Positions 9,542 to 18,134 of a DNA stretch of 64,000 nucleotides are shown one piece after another. Origin of the DNA: Mycobacterium sp. D16R12. GTDB taxonomy: Bacteria; Actinomycetota; Actinomycetes; Mycobacteriales; Mycobacteriaceae. A model generated the notes under the pieces. The model made no database searches. It had not been told where the DNA came from and saw only the letters and a list, made by a program, of their open reading frames with translations. The DNA is taken from assembly GCF_002013465.1 (NCBI RefSeq), contig NZ_MAFC01000003.1:124001-188000 (forward strand), in the 5' to 3' direction. The first letter of the stretch is position 1; each line of letters starts with the position of its first letter. Made by a program: the position numbers and the translations under genes.

Positions 9542-10786
9542 ATGAGAATCCTCATGGTCTCGTGGGAGTACCCACCCGTAGTCATCGGCGGGCTGGGCCG
9601 GCATGTGCATCACCTGTCGACCGAGCTGGCCGCGGCCGGGCACGACGTGGTGGTGCTCACCCGGCGCCCGTCGGGCACAGACCCGGCGAGCCATCCGACA
9701 TCCGATGAGATTTCCGAAGGTGTGCGGGTGGTCGCCGCTGCCGAGGATCCACACGATTTCGACTTCGGCACCGACATGATGGCCTGGACGCTGGCCATGG
9801 GACATGCGATGGTCCGTGCCGGACTTGCCCTGGGCCTCAAGGGGTCCGGCGATTGGCGCCCCGACGTGGTCCATGCGCACGACTGGCTGGTGGCCCACCC
9901 GGCGATCACCCTGGCCGAACACTTCGACGTGCCGCTGGTGTCGACGCTGCACGCCACCGAGGCGGGTCGGCACGGCGGCTGGGTATCGGGACGCATCAGC
10001 CGTCAGGTGCATTCGGTGGAATGGTGGCTGGCCCGCGAATCGGACTCGCTGATTACGTGCTCGGCCTCGATGCTCGACGAAGTAACCGAGCTGTTCGGGC
10101 CGGAACTGCCGCAGGTTCACGTCATCCGCAACGGAATCGATGTCACCCGTTGGGTATTCGCTCCCCGACTGCCCGCCGACGGGTCCGCGCCGGTGCTGCT
10201 TTTCGTCGGACGACTCGAGTACGAGAAGGGCATCCACGACGCCATCGCGGCGCTGCCCAAGATTCGCCGTTCGCATCCGGGAACGGTATTGGCGGTCGCC
10301 GGTGATGGGACGCAACAGGATTGGCTGCTAGAACAGGCGCGCAAGCACAAGGTCGTCAAGTCCGTTCAGTTCCTGGGCAACCTGGATCACGAGGAGTTGC
10401 TGCGCTGGTTACATCATGCCGATGCCATCTTGTTGCCCAGCCATTACGAGCCGTTCGGCATCGTGGCGCTGGAGGCCGCGGCCGCGGGTACACCCCTGGT
10501 GACCTCATCTGTCGGCGGACTCGGTGAAGCCGTCATTGACGGCGAGACCGGATTGTCCTTCACCCCACGCGATGTGGCAGGAATCGCAGATGCGGTCAAA
10601 CGCACCCTCGACGACCCGGCCGCTGCCGCCGAACGGGCCGTGGCGGCGCGAGCTCGACTCACCTCGGATTTCGACTGGGCGACCGTCGCCGACGAAACAG
10701 CTCAGGTGTACTTGGCCGCCAAACGCCGCGAACGGGAACCTCTGGGCCGCAGCGTTATCGTCGAGCGTCCGCTGCCGGACCGCTAA
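9542..10786 (+). CDS. GT4 alpha-glucosyltransferase (Rv3032-like)
   Basis: A 414-residue GT-B family 4 glycosyltransferase. The glycogen-synthase-like N-terminus MRILMVSWEYPPVVIGGLGR contains the donor-binding GGLGRH. The C-terminal half has RHSYEP-like HYEPFGIVALEAAAAGTP with the E-x7-E pair Glu303/Glu311. Rv3032 elongates alpha-1,4-glucan chains for MGLP and glycogen. ATG at 9542 was chosen because the first beta strand begins there and GAGAGG lies upstream, although the frame is open further left inside the GH57 gene. Last gene of the MGLP operon. Confidence 0.92.
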   Translation: MRILMVSWEYPPVVIGGLGRHVHHLSTELAAAGHDVVVLTRRPSGTDPASHPTSDEISEGVRVVAAAEDPHDFDFGTDMMAWTLAMGHAMVRAGLALGLKGSGDWRPDVVHAHDWLVAHPAITLAEHFDVPLVSTLHATEAGRHGGWVSGRISRQVHSVEWWLARESDSLITCSASMLDEVTELFGPELPQVHVIRNGIDVTRWVFAPRLPADGSAPVLLFVGRLEYEKGIHDAIAALPKIRRSHPGTVLAVAGDGTQQDWLLEQARKHKVVKSVQFLGNLDHEELLRWLHHADAILLPSHYEPFGIVALEAAAAGTPLVTSSVGGLGEAVIDGETGLSFTPRDVAGIADAVKRTLDDPAAAAERAVAARARLTSDFDWATVADETAQVYLAAKRREREPLGRSVIVERPLPDR

Positions 10787-10809
10787 CCTCGATTCCGCGA
10801 GCAGCGAAC

Positions 10810-10844
10810 TATTGCACGCAAAATCCTGAGATATCTGTGCAATA
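10810..10844. promoter_or_regulatory. 8-bp inverted repeat upstream of car
   Basis: TATTGCAC (10810-10817) and GTGCAATA (10837-10844) are perfect inverse complements separated by 19 bases, 33 bases before the car start codon. The arms are about two and a half helical turns apart centre to centre, which suits a dimeric regulator or a leader hairpin. GAGAAGGGA before the ATG is the ribosome site. No neighbouring regulator gene is obvious. Confidence 0.45.
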
Positions 10845-10877
10845 CCTGTCTGTTCGGCGCGAGAAGGGACTCACACC

Positions 10878-13800
10878 ATGACCGATGCGGCGGCCCTGGC
10901 GGCAAAGCTGGTCGAGTCCGACCCACAGTTCCAGGCGGCCATTCCCGACCATGAGGTGATGGATTCCCTGCTGGTGCCCGGATTGCGGTTGTCGCAGGTG
11001 CTACACGCTCTGCTGACCGGTTACGCCGACCGGCCGGTCATGGGTTTCCGGTCCCGCGAGTCGGTTGTCGACCCCGTCACGGGCCGCACGGTCGATCAGC
11101 TGCTCCCCGTCTTCGAGACCATCACCTATGGAGAACTCCGCGAGAACATCTCGGCCATTCTCGCCGAGTGGCAGTACGGCCCCAACGCCATCGGCGCCGA
11201 CGACTTCGTTGCGACCATCGGCTTCTCCAGCCCCGACTACGTCACCCTCGACCTTGCCACGCTCATGAACGGGTCGGTGTCGATTCCACTGCAACACAAC
11301 GCATCAGCGGCCCAGCTGCGCATGATGCTAGAAGAGACCAATCCGCGGCTGGTGGCGGCGAGTGCGGACAGTCTCGATCTCGCGGTGGAGGCTGCACTGG
11401 GGCTTACGGAGCTGCGGCGGGTGGTGGTGTTCGACTATCGGCCCGACACCGATGATCATCGCGAAAAGCTTTCTGCAGCAAGGGATCGCCTGCGGGAAGC
11501 CGGCATGGAGGTCGTCGTCGAGTCACTCGCGGAAGTCATCGCGAACGGACGGCGACTGCCCGAGCCCGTGCTGTACACAGCCGGCGATGATCAGCGTACG
11601 GCGCTGATCATGTACACCTCTGGCAGTACCGGCGCACCGAAAGGCGCCACGTTCACCGAGTGGACGGTGACCCGTTTCTGGTCCTCGGGTGCGGCGCCCA
11701 ACCGGGACACCCCGATCATCAACGTCAACTTCCTGCCGCTCAACCACCTCGCCGGTCGAGTGGGGCTGCTCACGGCCTTCATTCCCGGCGGCACGTGCTA
11801 TTTCGTTCCGGAGAGCGATTTATCCACACTGTTCGAGGACTGGCAGCTGGCACGCCCTACCCATATGGGCGTGGTGCCGCGAGTGGTCGACATGCTCTTC
11901 CAGCATTACCAAACCCGTGTCGACGCACTCATGGCCGAGGGAGCCGACGCCGCGTCCGCCGACCGCACGGCCAAAACCGAACTGCGCGAGGACGTTCTCG
12001 GTGGGCGGGTGATCGCGGGCATGCTCGCCACGGCGCCGTTATCCCCCGAAATGAAGACCTTCCTGGAATCCTCCCTCAACTTCCACCTTCTGGATCTATA
12101 TGGCTTGACCGAGGTGGGCGGCGTGTTCCGGGATGGCAAGATCTCCCGACCGCCGGTACTCGACTACAAACTCGTCGACGTGCCCGAGCTGGGGTATTAC
12201 ACCACCGATAAGCCCCATCCGCGTGGCGAATTGCTGGTCAAGAGTGCCACCGCGACACCCGGGTACTACAAGCGCCCCGAGGTCACCGCCGAGGTGTTCG
12301 ACGCCGACGGCTACTACCGGACCGGCGATGTCATGGCCGAGATCGGGCCCGACGAGCTGGTGTACGTGGACAGGCGCAACAACGTCATCAAGCTCGCGCA
12401 GGGCGAGTTCGTCGCGGTGGCGAACCTGGAGACGGTGTATGTCGGTGCACCACTGGTTCGCCAGATCTTCATCTACGGCAACAGTGAACGCGCGTACCTG
12501 TTGGCAGTCATCGTGCCCACCGAAGAGACACTACAGCGTTACACCAATTCGCCCATCGACATGAAGAACTCGATCCGGGAGTCGCTACAGCGGACCGCCC
12601 GCGCCAACCATCTGCACTCGTACGAACTTCCGGCCGACTTCATCATCGAAACCACCCCGTTCACGATCGAGAGCGGCATGCTCGCGGCGGTGGGTAAGCC
12701 GATACGCCCCAAGATGATCGAGCACTACGGCGGTCGACTTGAACAGCTATATGCCGACCTCGCCGAGGCCCGCGTCCAAGAGCTACGCCTGCTACGCGAT
12801 ACCGCACAGCAGCGACCGATCATCGAGACCGTCACCGAGGCCGCCCAGGCACTGCTCGGCATGTCCTCGGACGCGGTGCGTCCCGACCACCATTTCATCG
12901 ATCTCGGCGGAGACTCGCTGTCGGCGTTGACCTTTTCCAACCTGCTGCGCGATTTGTTCGACGTCGACGTGCCGGTCGGTGTGATCACCGGTCCCGCGGC
13001 CGATCTGCGTAAGCTCGCCGCCTATATCGAGACCGCCCGCGAGAGCAACGTGGCCACCGCGACCAGTGTGCACGGACCGGACGCGGCCGTCATCAACGCC
13101 GATGAACTCACTCTCGACAAATTCATCGACGCCGAGACGCTCGGCAATGCCTCCACACTTCCCGCCCCCTCCAGCGCCGTGCACACGGTTCTCCTCACTG
13201 GGGCCAACGGGTATCTCGGCAGATTCCTGTGCCTGGAGTGGCTGCAGCGGTTGGCACAGTCCGATGGACAACTGGTCTGTCTGGTTCGCGGCGATGACAA
13301 CGACGACGCCCTCGCCCGTCTTGAGGCTGCATACGGCGACACCGATCAGACACTGCTCGACGAATTCCGTGCGCTGGCTCGGCGACATCTGCGGGTAGTC
13401 GCCGCCGATATCGCCCAGCCCCGCCTCGGGTTAGATAACGCGACCTGGGAGCGATTGGCCCGCGAGGTCGACAAGATCGTCCATCCGGCCGCACTCGTGA
13501 ACCACGTGCTCCCCTACAACCAGCTGTTCGGTCCCAATGTCTTTGGCACGGCAGAAGTTATCCGCTTGGCATTGACGACGCGAATGAAGCCGGTGACCTA
13601 CCTGTCAACGATGGCAGTCGCCATGGCGGTGCCCAATTTCGACGAGGACGGCGATATCCGCACGGTGAGCCCGACTCGCCATATCGGCGCGGGTTACGCC
13701 AACGGTTATGCCAATAGCAAGTGGGCCGGCGAGGTGCTACTGCGGGAGGCGCACGATCTATGCGGCCTGCCGGCCAGCGTCTTCCGCTCCGACATGATCC

Positions 13801-14375
13801 TCACCCACCGTCTGTACAGCGGTCAGCTCAACGTCACCGATGCCTTTACCCGCATGCTGCTGAGCCTCGTCCTCACCGGAATCGCACCGCGCAGCTTCTA
13901 CCAAGGCGGCTCCGACGGAGACCGTCCGCGAGCGCATTACGAAGGGCTGCCGGTGGATTTCGTCACCGAGGCGATCACCACCCTGGGGCTGTCCAACTCC
14001 GAGGGATTCCGCTCGTACGATGTCATGAACCCGCACGACGACGGCATATCCGTAGACACCTTCGTTGACTGGCTTATCGAAGACGGTCACACCATCGACA
14101 TCATCGACGACTATGACGAATGGCTGTCCCGCTTCGAGACGGCGCTACGGGGCCTGCCAGACGAACTGCGGCGCAGCTCGGTGCTTCCCCTCCTGGACGC
14201 CTATCGCGCGCCGGGCCACCCGCGGCGTGGTGCCGATACCCCTACCGACATGTTCCGGAAGGCAGTGCAGGACTACAAGATCGGGAGCGACGGGGACAGC
14301 GCCGACATTCCACATATCGACCGCGCGCTCATCTCCAAGTACATATCGGATCTGCGCGCGCACGGGTTGCTGTAA
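10878..14375 (+). CDS. car: carboxylic acid reductase (A-PCP-R)
   Basis: A 1165-residue three-domain carboxylate reductase, full length. The adenylation domain carries the P-loop YTSGSTGAPKGA near residue 245 and YRTGD further on. The carrier domain has FIDLGGDSLSALTF with phosphopantetheine Ser680. The C-terminal NADPH-dependent thioester reductase starts with TGANGYLGRFLCLEW near residue 773 and has the YANSKWAGE catalytic region. It reduces carboxylic acids to aldehydes using ATP and NADPH and needs a phosphopantetheinyl transferase, which is not adjacent. Substrates of the family are aromatic and fatty acids. It is separated from the MGLP operon by 91 bases and has its own dyad and ribosome site. 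Confidence 0.96.
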   Translation: MTDAAALAAKLVESDPQFQAAIPDHEVMDSLLVPGLRLSQVLHALLTGYADRPVMGFRSRESVVDPVTGRTVDQLLPVFETITYGELRENISAILAEWQYGPNAIGADDFVATIGFSSPDYVTLDLATLMNGSVSIPLQHNASAAQLRMMLEETNPRLVAASADSLDLAVEAALGLTELRRVVVFDYRPDTDDHREKLSAARDRLREAGMEVVVESLAEVIANGRRLPEPVLYTAGDDQRTALIMYTSGSTGAPKGATFTEWTVTRFWSSGAAPNRDTPIINVNFLPLNHLAGRVGLLTAFIPGGTCYFVPESDLSTLFEDWQLARPTHMGVVPRVVDMLFQHYQTRVDALMAEGADAASADRTAKTELREDVLGGRVIAGMLATAPLSPEMKTFLESSLNFHLLDLYGLTEVGGVFRDGKISRPPVLDYKLVDVPELGYYTTDKPHPRGELLVKSATATPGYYKRPEVTAEVFDADGYYRTGDVMAEIGPDELVYVDRRNNVIKLAQGEFVAVANLETVYVGAPLVRQIFIYGNSERAYLLAVIVPTEETLQRYTNSPIDMKNSIRESLQRTARANHLHSYELPADFIIETTPFTIESGMLAAVGKPIRPKMIEHYGGRLEQLYADLAEARVQELRLLRDTAQQRPIIETVTEAAQALLGMSSDAVRPDHHFIDLGGDSLSALTFSNLLRDLFDVDVPVGVITGPAADLRKLAAYIETARESNVATATSVHGPDAAVINADELTLDKFIDAETLGNASTLPAPSSAVHTVLLTGANGYLGRFLCLEWLQRLAQSDGQLVCLVRGDDNDDALARLEAAYGDTDQTLLDEFRALARRHLRVVAADIAQPRLGLDNATWERLAREVDKIVHPAALVNHVLPYNQLFGPNVFGTAEVIRLALTTRMKPVTYLSTMAVAMAVPNFDEDGDIRTVSPTRHIGAGYANGYANSKWAGEVLLREAHDLCGLPASVFRSDMILTHRLYSGQLNVTDAFTRMLLSLVLTGIAPRSFYQGGSDGDRPRAHYEGLPVDFVTEAITTLGLSNSEGFRSYDVMNPHDDGISVDTFVDWLIEDGHTIDIIDDYDEWLSRFETALRGLPDELRRSSVLPLLDAYRAPGHPRRGADTPTDMFRKAVQDYKIGSDGDSADIPHIDRALISKYISDLRAHGLL

Positions 14376-14412
14376 ACGCGTCCGCGCGAAGATCAGCTGA
14401 ACGCCGAGCGCT

Positions 14413-14727
14413 TCAGATTACGACGATTCCGGTGAAGTTCCCGTCAACCTTGGCCAACGTCCGCTCGCCACTACCGTCGAGGTTGACTGCACGAATCTCG
14501 CCTGCCATATCGCTGACGTAGGCGATCCCGGCTTCCTTGTCCACCGCCAGACCGATCGCTTCCCCGAAGCCGGAGGCGAGGACCGTGAAGTCGCCGCCTG
14601 ACTGTCTCTGGGCGGGGATCTGGGCGCGGTTCAATGTATTTCCCAACGGGGGAGCTCCACGGTCGTTCCAGTAGATCACTCCGCCGTCAAGGTCCAGTTC
14701 GATGTCAATCGGCTCGCGCAGCCGCAT
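14413..14727 (-). pseudogene. C-terminal fragment of a YWTD/SMP-30-like beta-propeller protein
   Basis: A 104-residue frame containing propeller-blade repeats: IELDLDGGVIYWNDRG, AIGLAVDKEAGIAYVSDMAG and EIRAVNLDGSGERTL. These YWTD-type repeats normally come in sets of five or six blades over about 300 residues; only about two and a half are present. No ribosome site precedes the ATG, and the frame is continuous upstream only to the TGA at 14752-14754 that ends the neighbouring secreted-protein gene. It looks like the 3' end of a gene whose front was lost when the accessory patch was inserted. An expressed short protein cannot be excluded. Confidence 0.55.
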
Positions 14728-14751
14728 CGTGATGAAGAGCCACCAACCCCA

Positions 14752-15462
14752 TCAGATATAACAGCTGTTCAAGATCAGAGCGTAGGCCTTGGACCAAGAA
14801 TCCAGAAGCTGCGCCAGACGAGCCGCCCATTCCGCAGTGGCTGGCTTCGTGAGGTCCTGACTGCGGCGTTCGGTGTACAGCGTGCTCATCGCGATTACCG
14901 CGTTTTTGAACACTTCAAACTTGTTCTTCTCGCGAGCATTCTCGAGGTTCACGCTAGCGCTCACCGCCAAGCTGACGATGCTATTGAACAACCGAAGATC
15001 GCTGTCGACAACCAATTCCCCCGATTCCTTCGTGGGAAAAGGATCCGAGACGGGAGCGATCCTGATCGCCAATGCGTCGATTCTCCCGGACGCCGATCGA
15101 ATGATCTGGCAATCCTGCGGCGAAACCGGGTCATCGGGTTGAGTGTCAGCCGGTGCCGGCGACGCACCAGGATCATCAACTGGCGCCGGCGATAGAGGCG
15201 CCCGTAGCTGCCCCGGAGCATCTTCAGCGCGTGGCGTTGCCGAACGTCCCGGAAGAGACACTCCGGGACTAGGGTCCGGTAGAGGATCGATCGGCGGATC
15301 AGCCAACCGGCCAGACACGTCGCGGAGGGTTGGAGACGACGCTTTGGCCACGTTGCCTCCAGCCCCTGCCTGAACACCGCCTAAGGCAAGACAGGCCACA
15401 CACACCACCATGCAACGGACGGTGTGGGCCAATATCTGACTCAACCGGCCTCCGTGCCGCAT
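14752..15462 (-). CDS. secreted protein of unknown function
   Basis: A 236-residue protein with an N-terminal signal sequence (MRHGGRLSQILAHTVRCMVV then CVACLALGGVQAGAG), a low-complexity Pro/Asp/Ser stretch (about 45-115), and a helical C-terminal domain with two cysteines (DCQIIRS and NSCYI). I recognise no family. It starts one base after the stop of the preceding secreted protein (TAATATG), so the two are translationally coupled. With the upstream MspA-like gene it forms an operon of exported products in an AT-richer patch. A cell-wall or periplasmic role is the only reasonable inference. Confidence 0.7.
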   Translation of the reverse strand: MRHGGRLSQILAHTVRCMVVCVACLALGGVQAGAGGNVAKASSPTLRDVSGRLADPPIDPLPDPSPGVSLPGRSATPRAEDAPGQLRAPLSPAPVDDPGASPAPADTQPDDPVSPQDCQIIRSASGRIDALAIRIAPVSDPFPTKESGELVVDSDLRLFNSIVSLAVSASVNLENAREKNKFEVFKNAVIAMSTLYTERRSQDLTKPATAEWAARLAQLLDSWSKAYALILNSCYI

Positions 15463-15463
15463 A

Positions 15464-15877
15464 TTAGTTGCCCGGGAGCTTTAACGGCGGTCCCTGAATG
15501 TGATTCGCGGGGAAGTCCGGGACAGGAAGACCTGTCATGTATCCGGGAAGAATTGCATTCGTCCCCGGACGATATCCGCTTGACCCCGTGCTGATTTCGC
15601 TGGCCAGCGGACCCAAACCACCGGGCACGTACCCCGGCACGATGCCGGGCTGCGGCGAGCTAACGCCTGGAGCCTGTCCCCCCGCATATGGGCTCATCTC
15701 GCCATAAATCGCCGCCCCAGGCGCGCTGGAACTGTACGGATTGAGATACGGATTGGGCGCTGGTGCCGGTGCAGGCGCTGGTATTGGGTCCGCGTGAGCG
15801 AGCGCCGAACCAACACCTAGTCCAACCAAGCTCACCGACATAACCGCGAACGCCGACCTCACTACTAGCTTGTGCAT
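15464..15877 (-). CDS. small secreted proline/glycine-rich protein
   Basis: A 137-residue protein with a clear signal peptide (MHKLVVRSAFAVMSVSLVGL, then GVGSALAHADP with cleavage near AHA-DP). The mature part is rich in Pro, Gly, Tyr and Ser (PIPAPAPAPAPNPYLNPYSS, GIVPGYVPGGLGP). It is probably disordered or wall-associated. A good ribosome site (TTAGGAGCACT) precedes the ATG. It lies 57 bases downstream of the MspA-like porin gene and is coupled to the next secreted protein. No family assignment. Confidence 0.75.
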   Translation of the reverse strand: MHKLVVRSAFAVMSVSLVGLGVGSALAHADPIPAPAPAPAPNPYLNPYSSSAPGAAIYGEMSPYAGGQAPGVSSPQPGIVPGYVPGGLGPLASEISTGSSGYRPGTNAILPGYMTGLPVPDFPANHIQGPPLKLPGN

Positions 15878-15934
15878 AGTGCTCCTAATCGCTTTACAGG
15901 AATTGAACTTCTGGCGACCAAAGTCTTGCCCACA

Positions 15935-16633
15935 CTAGATCTGAATGGGCTCGCCATAAGTTGCCAACGAGGAGTGCGTGAAATCGGTCGTGATACTCAG
16001 CAGCGTGAAAGACCGAACCGTAACCGGGCCTCCGCATGCGTCGATCTTGATATGCATGTTCCGCACCCGCAACCGCGCCTCACTGCCTCTGAGAGCCATG
16101 CTGTCCATGGGAATCGCGACAATTCCGCCGGGCCGCAATGTGAACTGCAACCCTCCATTAATGCCTGCACCCGCGCCCACTGCGCCAAAGCCCGCACCAA
16201 ACGGCCCCGGCCCACCGAAGATCCCGCCAACTCCACCGCCCACGCCAGCACCTACGCTGCCACCCAAAGTGATGCCCTGACTTAGATCGATCTGGCATCC
16301 CATCTGGTAGCCGATGGTCAACGATGCTGAGGTCACAGGGTTGCTTCCCTGACCGTTGATCTTTCCAACGCCCGTGAACTGCACGAACGCTTCCCTCGAA
16401 AATGCCGTCGCAGCCAGATTCGGAACTGGGTTAACTTCCTCGTCGAGCGTGTCTACTTCAATGCCCCAGCCATCTTCGGTCCGATCAAGCAAATTTGAGT
16501 CAGGCAGACCTTGCGCATTCGCAGTCACAGCGCTCGTGGCGAGCATTGCCAATACAGCGAAGAGACCCGAGACCACCCGGATAAGCGCGCGCGCCGACCC
16601 CCGTCGCCGAGTTGAAATCTTTAGCGGATTCAT
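15935..16633 (-). CDS. MspA-family porin-like protein
   Basis: A 232-residue exported protein. The signal peptide is RRRGSARALIRVVSGLF then AVLAMLATSAVTANAQG, cleaved near NAQ-G. The mature part follows the MspA plan: an early DRTEDGWGIEVDTLDEEVNP segment, SREAFVQFTGVGK, SASLTIGYQMGCQIDLSQG, and the C-terminal TTDFTHSSLATYGEPIQI, which matches the MspA ending TYGEPW. MspA proteins form octameric outer-membrane channels. Unusual is a glycine-rich insert around residues 125-160 (GGSVGAGVGGGVGGIFGGPG). ATG at 16633 was chosen for its signal peptide and upstream GGAAAGG; the frame is open another 72 codons. Porin function is inferred from family. Confidence 0.8.
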   Translation of the reverse strand: MNPLKISTRRRGSARALIRVVSGLFAVLAMLATSAVTANAQGLPDSNLLDRTEDGWGIEVDTLDEEVNPVPNLAATAFSREAFVQFTGVGKINGQGSNPVTSASLTIGYQMGCQIDLSQGITLGGSVGAGVGGGVGGIFGGPGPFGAGFGAVGAGAGINGGLQFTLRPGGIVAIPMDSMALRGSEARLRVRNMHIKIDACGGPVTVRSFTLLSITTDFTHSSLATYGEPIQI

Positions 16634-17145
16634 CGTCACCTTTCCGAAATTCTCGACTAGAAAAACTCTTCGTATAACCGAATAAATGGCAACTAAAAAT
16701 GAGAACATGATCGTTGCCCACCTAGCAGCATCTGCAAGATACCTGCGGCGCGCAGTATTACTTCTTGCACCTTGCGGTTCATCTGTAAGGCAATTGGCGA
16801 GGACAGTATCTAGCGAATAAAGCAACCGCAAACTAATGGCATGTGACAAGGATCATAGATACTCGATTTGTCATTGAATCGAGATAGTTAACAAGCAGCA
16901 TTTTTAGAGGTCAATGACGTTTTTGATCGATCACCACGCGGCAACAGACCCAGTAAGATGACTATTGCTTTCTGAGCAATAACTATTGCTCAGCAAACAA
17001 TACTGATTCTGATTCAGTTCGGAAATGCCAAACAGTGGCTGGATCATGCCCGACGCTCCAATATTGACGCATGTGATCAATCGATCCGTGCTCTCATCGA
17101 TACTCGCGGACGCGCCCGCAAAATTTGTTCATCCCTTACTTGGAT
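16634..17145. promoter_or_regulatory. AT-rich divergent intergenic region
   Basis: About 510 bases without a supported gene, clearly AT-richer than the rest of the window. It separates the MspA-like operon (left) from the LysR gene (right). Apart from the dyad at 16961-16993, I see no structured element. It most likely holds both promoters. The low GC suggests recent acquisition or silencing by an AT-binding nucleoid protein. Confidence 0.5.
16961..16993. promoter_or_regulatory. LysR-type operator candidate (dyad plus direct repeat)
   Basis: CTGAGCAAT (16972-16980) and ATTGCTCAG (16985-16993) form a perfect 9-bp inverted repeat around AACT. In addition, ACTATTGCT occurs at 16961-16969 and again at 16982-16990, offset by 21 bases (two helical turns). 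Such overlapping sites on one face of the helix upstream of a LysR gene are typical of autoregulatory operators. Confidence 0.5.
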
Positions 17146-18093
17146 ATGATCGGGAACGTGGATGTAAGAGGCCTCGAGATACACGACTTGCGTTGCTTCG
17201 TCGCGGTGGCAGCGAGGCTAAACTTCACTCGTGCTGCGGCCGACCTTCATATGTCCGTTCCCCCGCTTAGCCGGCGGATCCGCGCCATGGAAGGGACACT
17301 CAAAACAAAGCTATTTATTCGCGATACGCGCCGGGTAGTTCTCACTCCCTCAGGCGTCAACCTACTCCCGCTCGCCGAGAAGATACTCCACCAATTCGAT
17401 ACCTTGCCGGATGCTGTGTCACATGATCTCGCCTCTAGCAGTCAAACAATTAGGTACGGCGTACCGCCCTGGCTCCACCCAGAACTGTCCTCCAGGCTCG
17501 AGCGCCTGGAGGAGCTCTACGCCGAGCGCCTGACGCTGATCAAGCGGCGGCGAAGAAGCCAGGAAGCCATCAGTGCGATAGTGCGGAAAGACTTGGTGTT
17601 CGGCTTCGCGCGGTCAGCACCAACCAACACCACATTGAGCAGCGTCGTTGTTCGGCAAGAGAGTGTAGGAGCAGTGCTATCGAGAGCTGAGTACGGAGCG
17701 CGTAGCTCAATCTCCCTCGAAGAACTCATCAAGCTCGACTACGTCACCGATCGGCGTGACAGCGACACCGAATACCGACGACAGGTCGATGGACTGCTAA
17801 GGGCCACTAGCCTTCTCAAGCGATCACGACACAACCCCGCCGATCATTCTTCAGCCGCTGAAGCCATCAGCACCGGCAGAGCATTCGCGATAGCACCTAT
17901 CTCGGAGGGCGCCAGAGAGACCTCTGACCTCTACCACTCTGCAGAGACGGTGTGCCTGCCTGTAGACGATCTCGACTTCGTCCTGCCAACCTGTCTGGTG
18001 TGGAGCACAGAGCTGGCTCAGAACGACAGAAATTCGCGGGACGTGATCGACACGGCTGTAGGTTTGTGTCAGGGGGCGCCCCCCCCCTTTTGA
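17146..18093 (+). CDS. LysR-family transcriptional regulator
   Basis: About 315 residues. The N-terminal winged helix-turn-helix is typical: LEIHDLRCFVAVAARLNFTR, RAAADLHMSVPPLSRRIRAM, KLFIRDTRRVVLTPSG. The C-terminal part (from about residue 95) fits a periplasmic-binding-like effector domain, though weakly conserved. The start is uncertain: ATG 17146 and GTG 17158 are both plausible, neither with a strong ribosome site. The gene ends in a run of nine C followed by TTTTGA, giving Ala-Pro-Pro-Pro-Phe-stop. It is divergent from the MspA-like secreted-protein operon, its probable target. Confidence 0.85.
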   Translation: MIGNVDVRGLEIHDLRCFVAVAARLNFTRAAADLHMSVPPLSRRIRAMEGTLKTKLFIRDTRRVVLTPSGVNLLPLAEKILHQFDTLPDAVSHDLASSSQTIRYGVPPWLHPELSSRLERLEELYAERLTLIKRRRRSQEAISAIVRKDLVFGFARSAPTNTTLSSVVVRQESVGAVLSRAEYGARSSISLEELIKLDYVTDRRDSDTEYRRQVDGLLRATSLLKRSRHNPADHSSAAEAISTGRAFAIAPISEGARETSDLYHSAETVCLPVDDLDFVLPTCLVWSTELAQNDRNSRDVIDTAVGLCQGAPPPF

Positions 18094-18134
18094 TTCGACG
18101 TAGCCGGGCTAGCTCGGACCTGACGAACTGAGAA

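Noticed and set aside
15720..15790. Short proline/alanine repeat as a minisatellite or CRISPR-like array
   Set aside because: It encodes the low-complexity stretch of a secreted protein; units are codon-level repeats without spacers.
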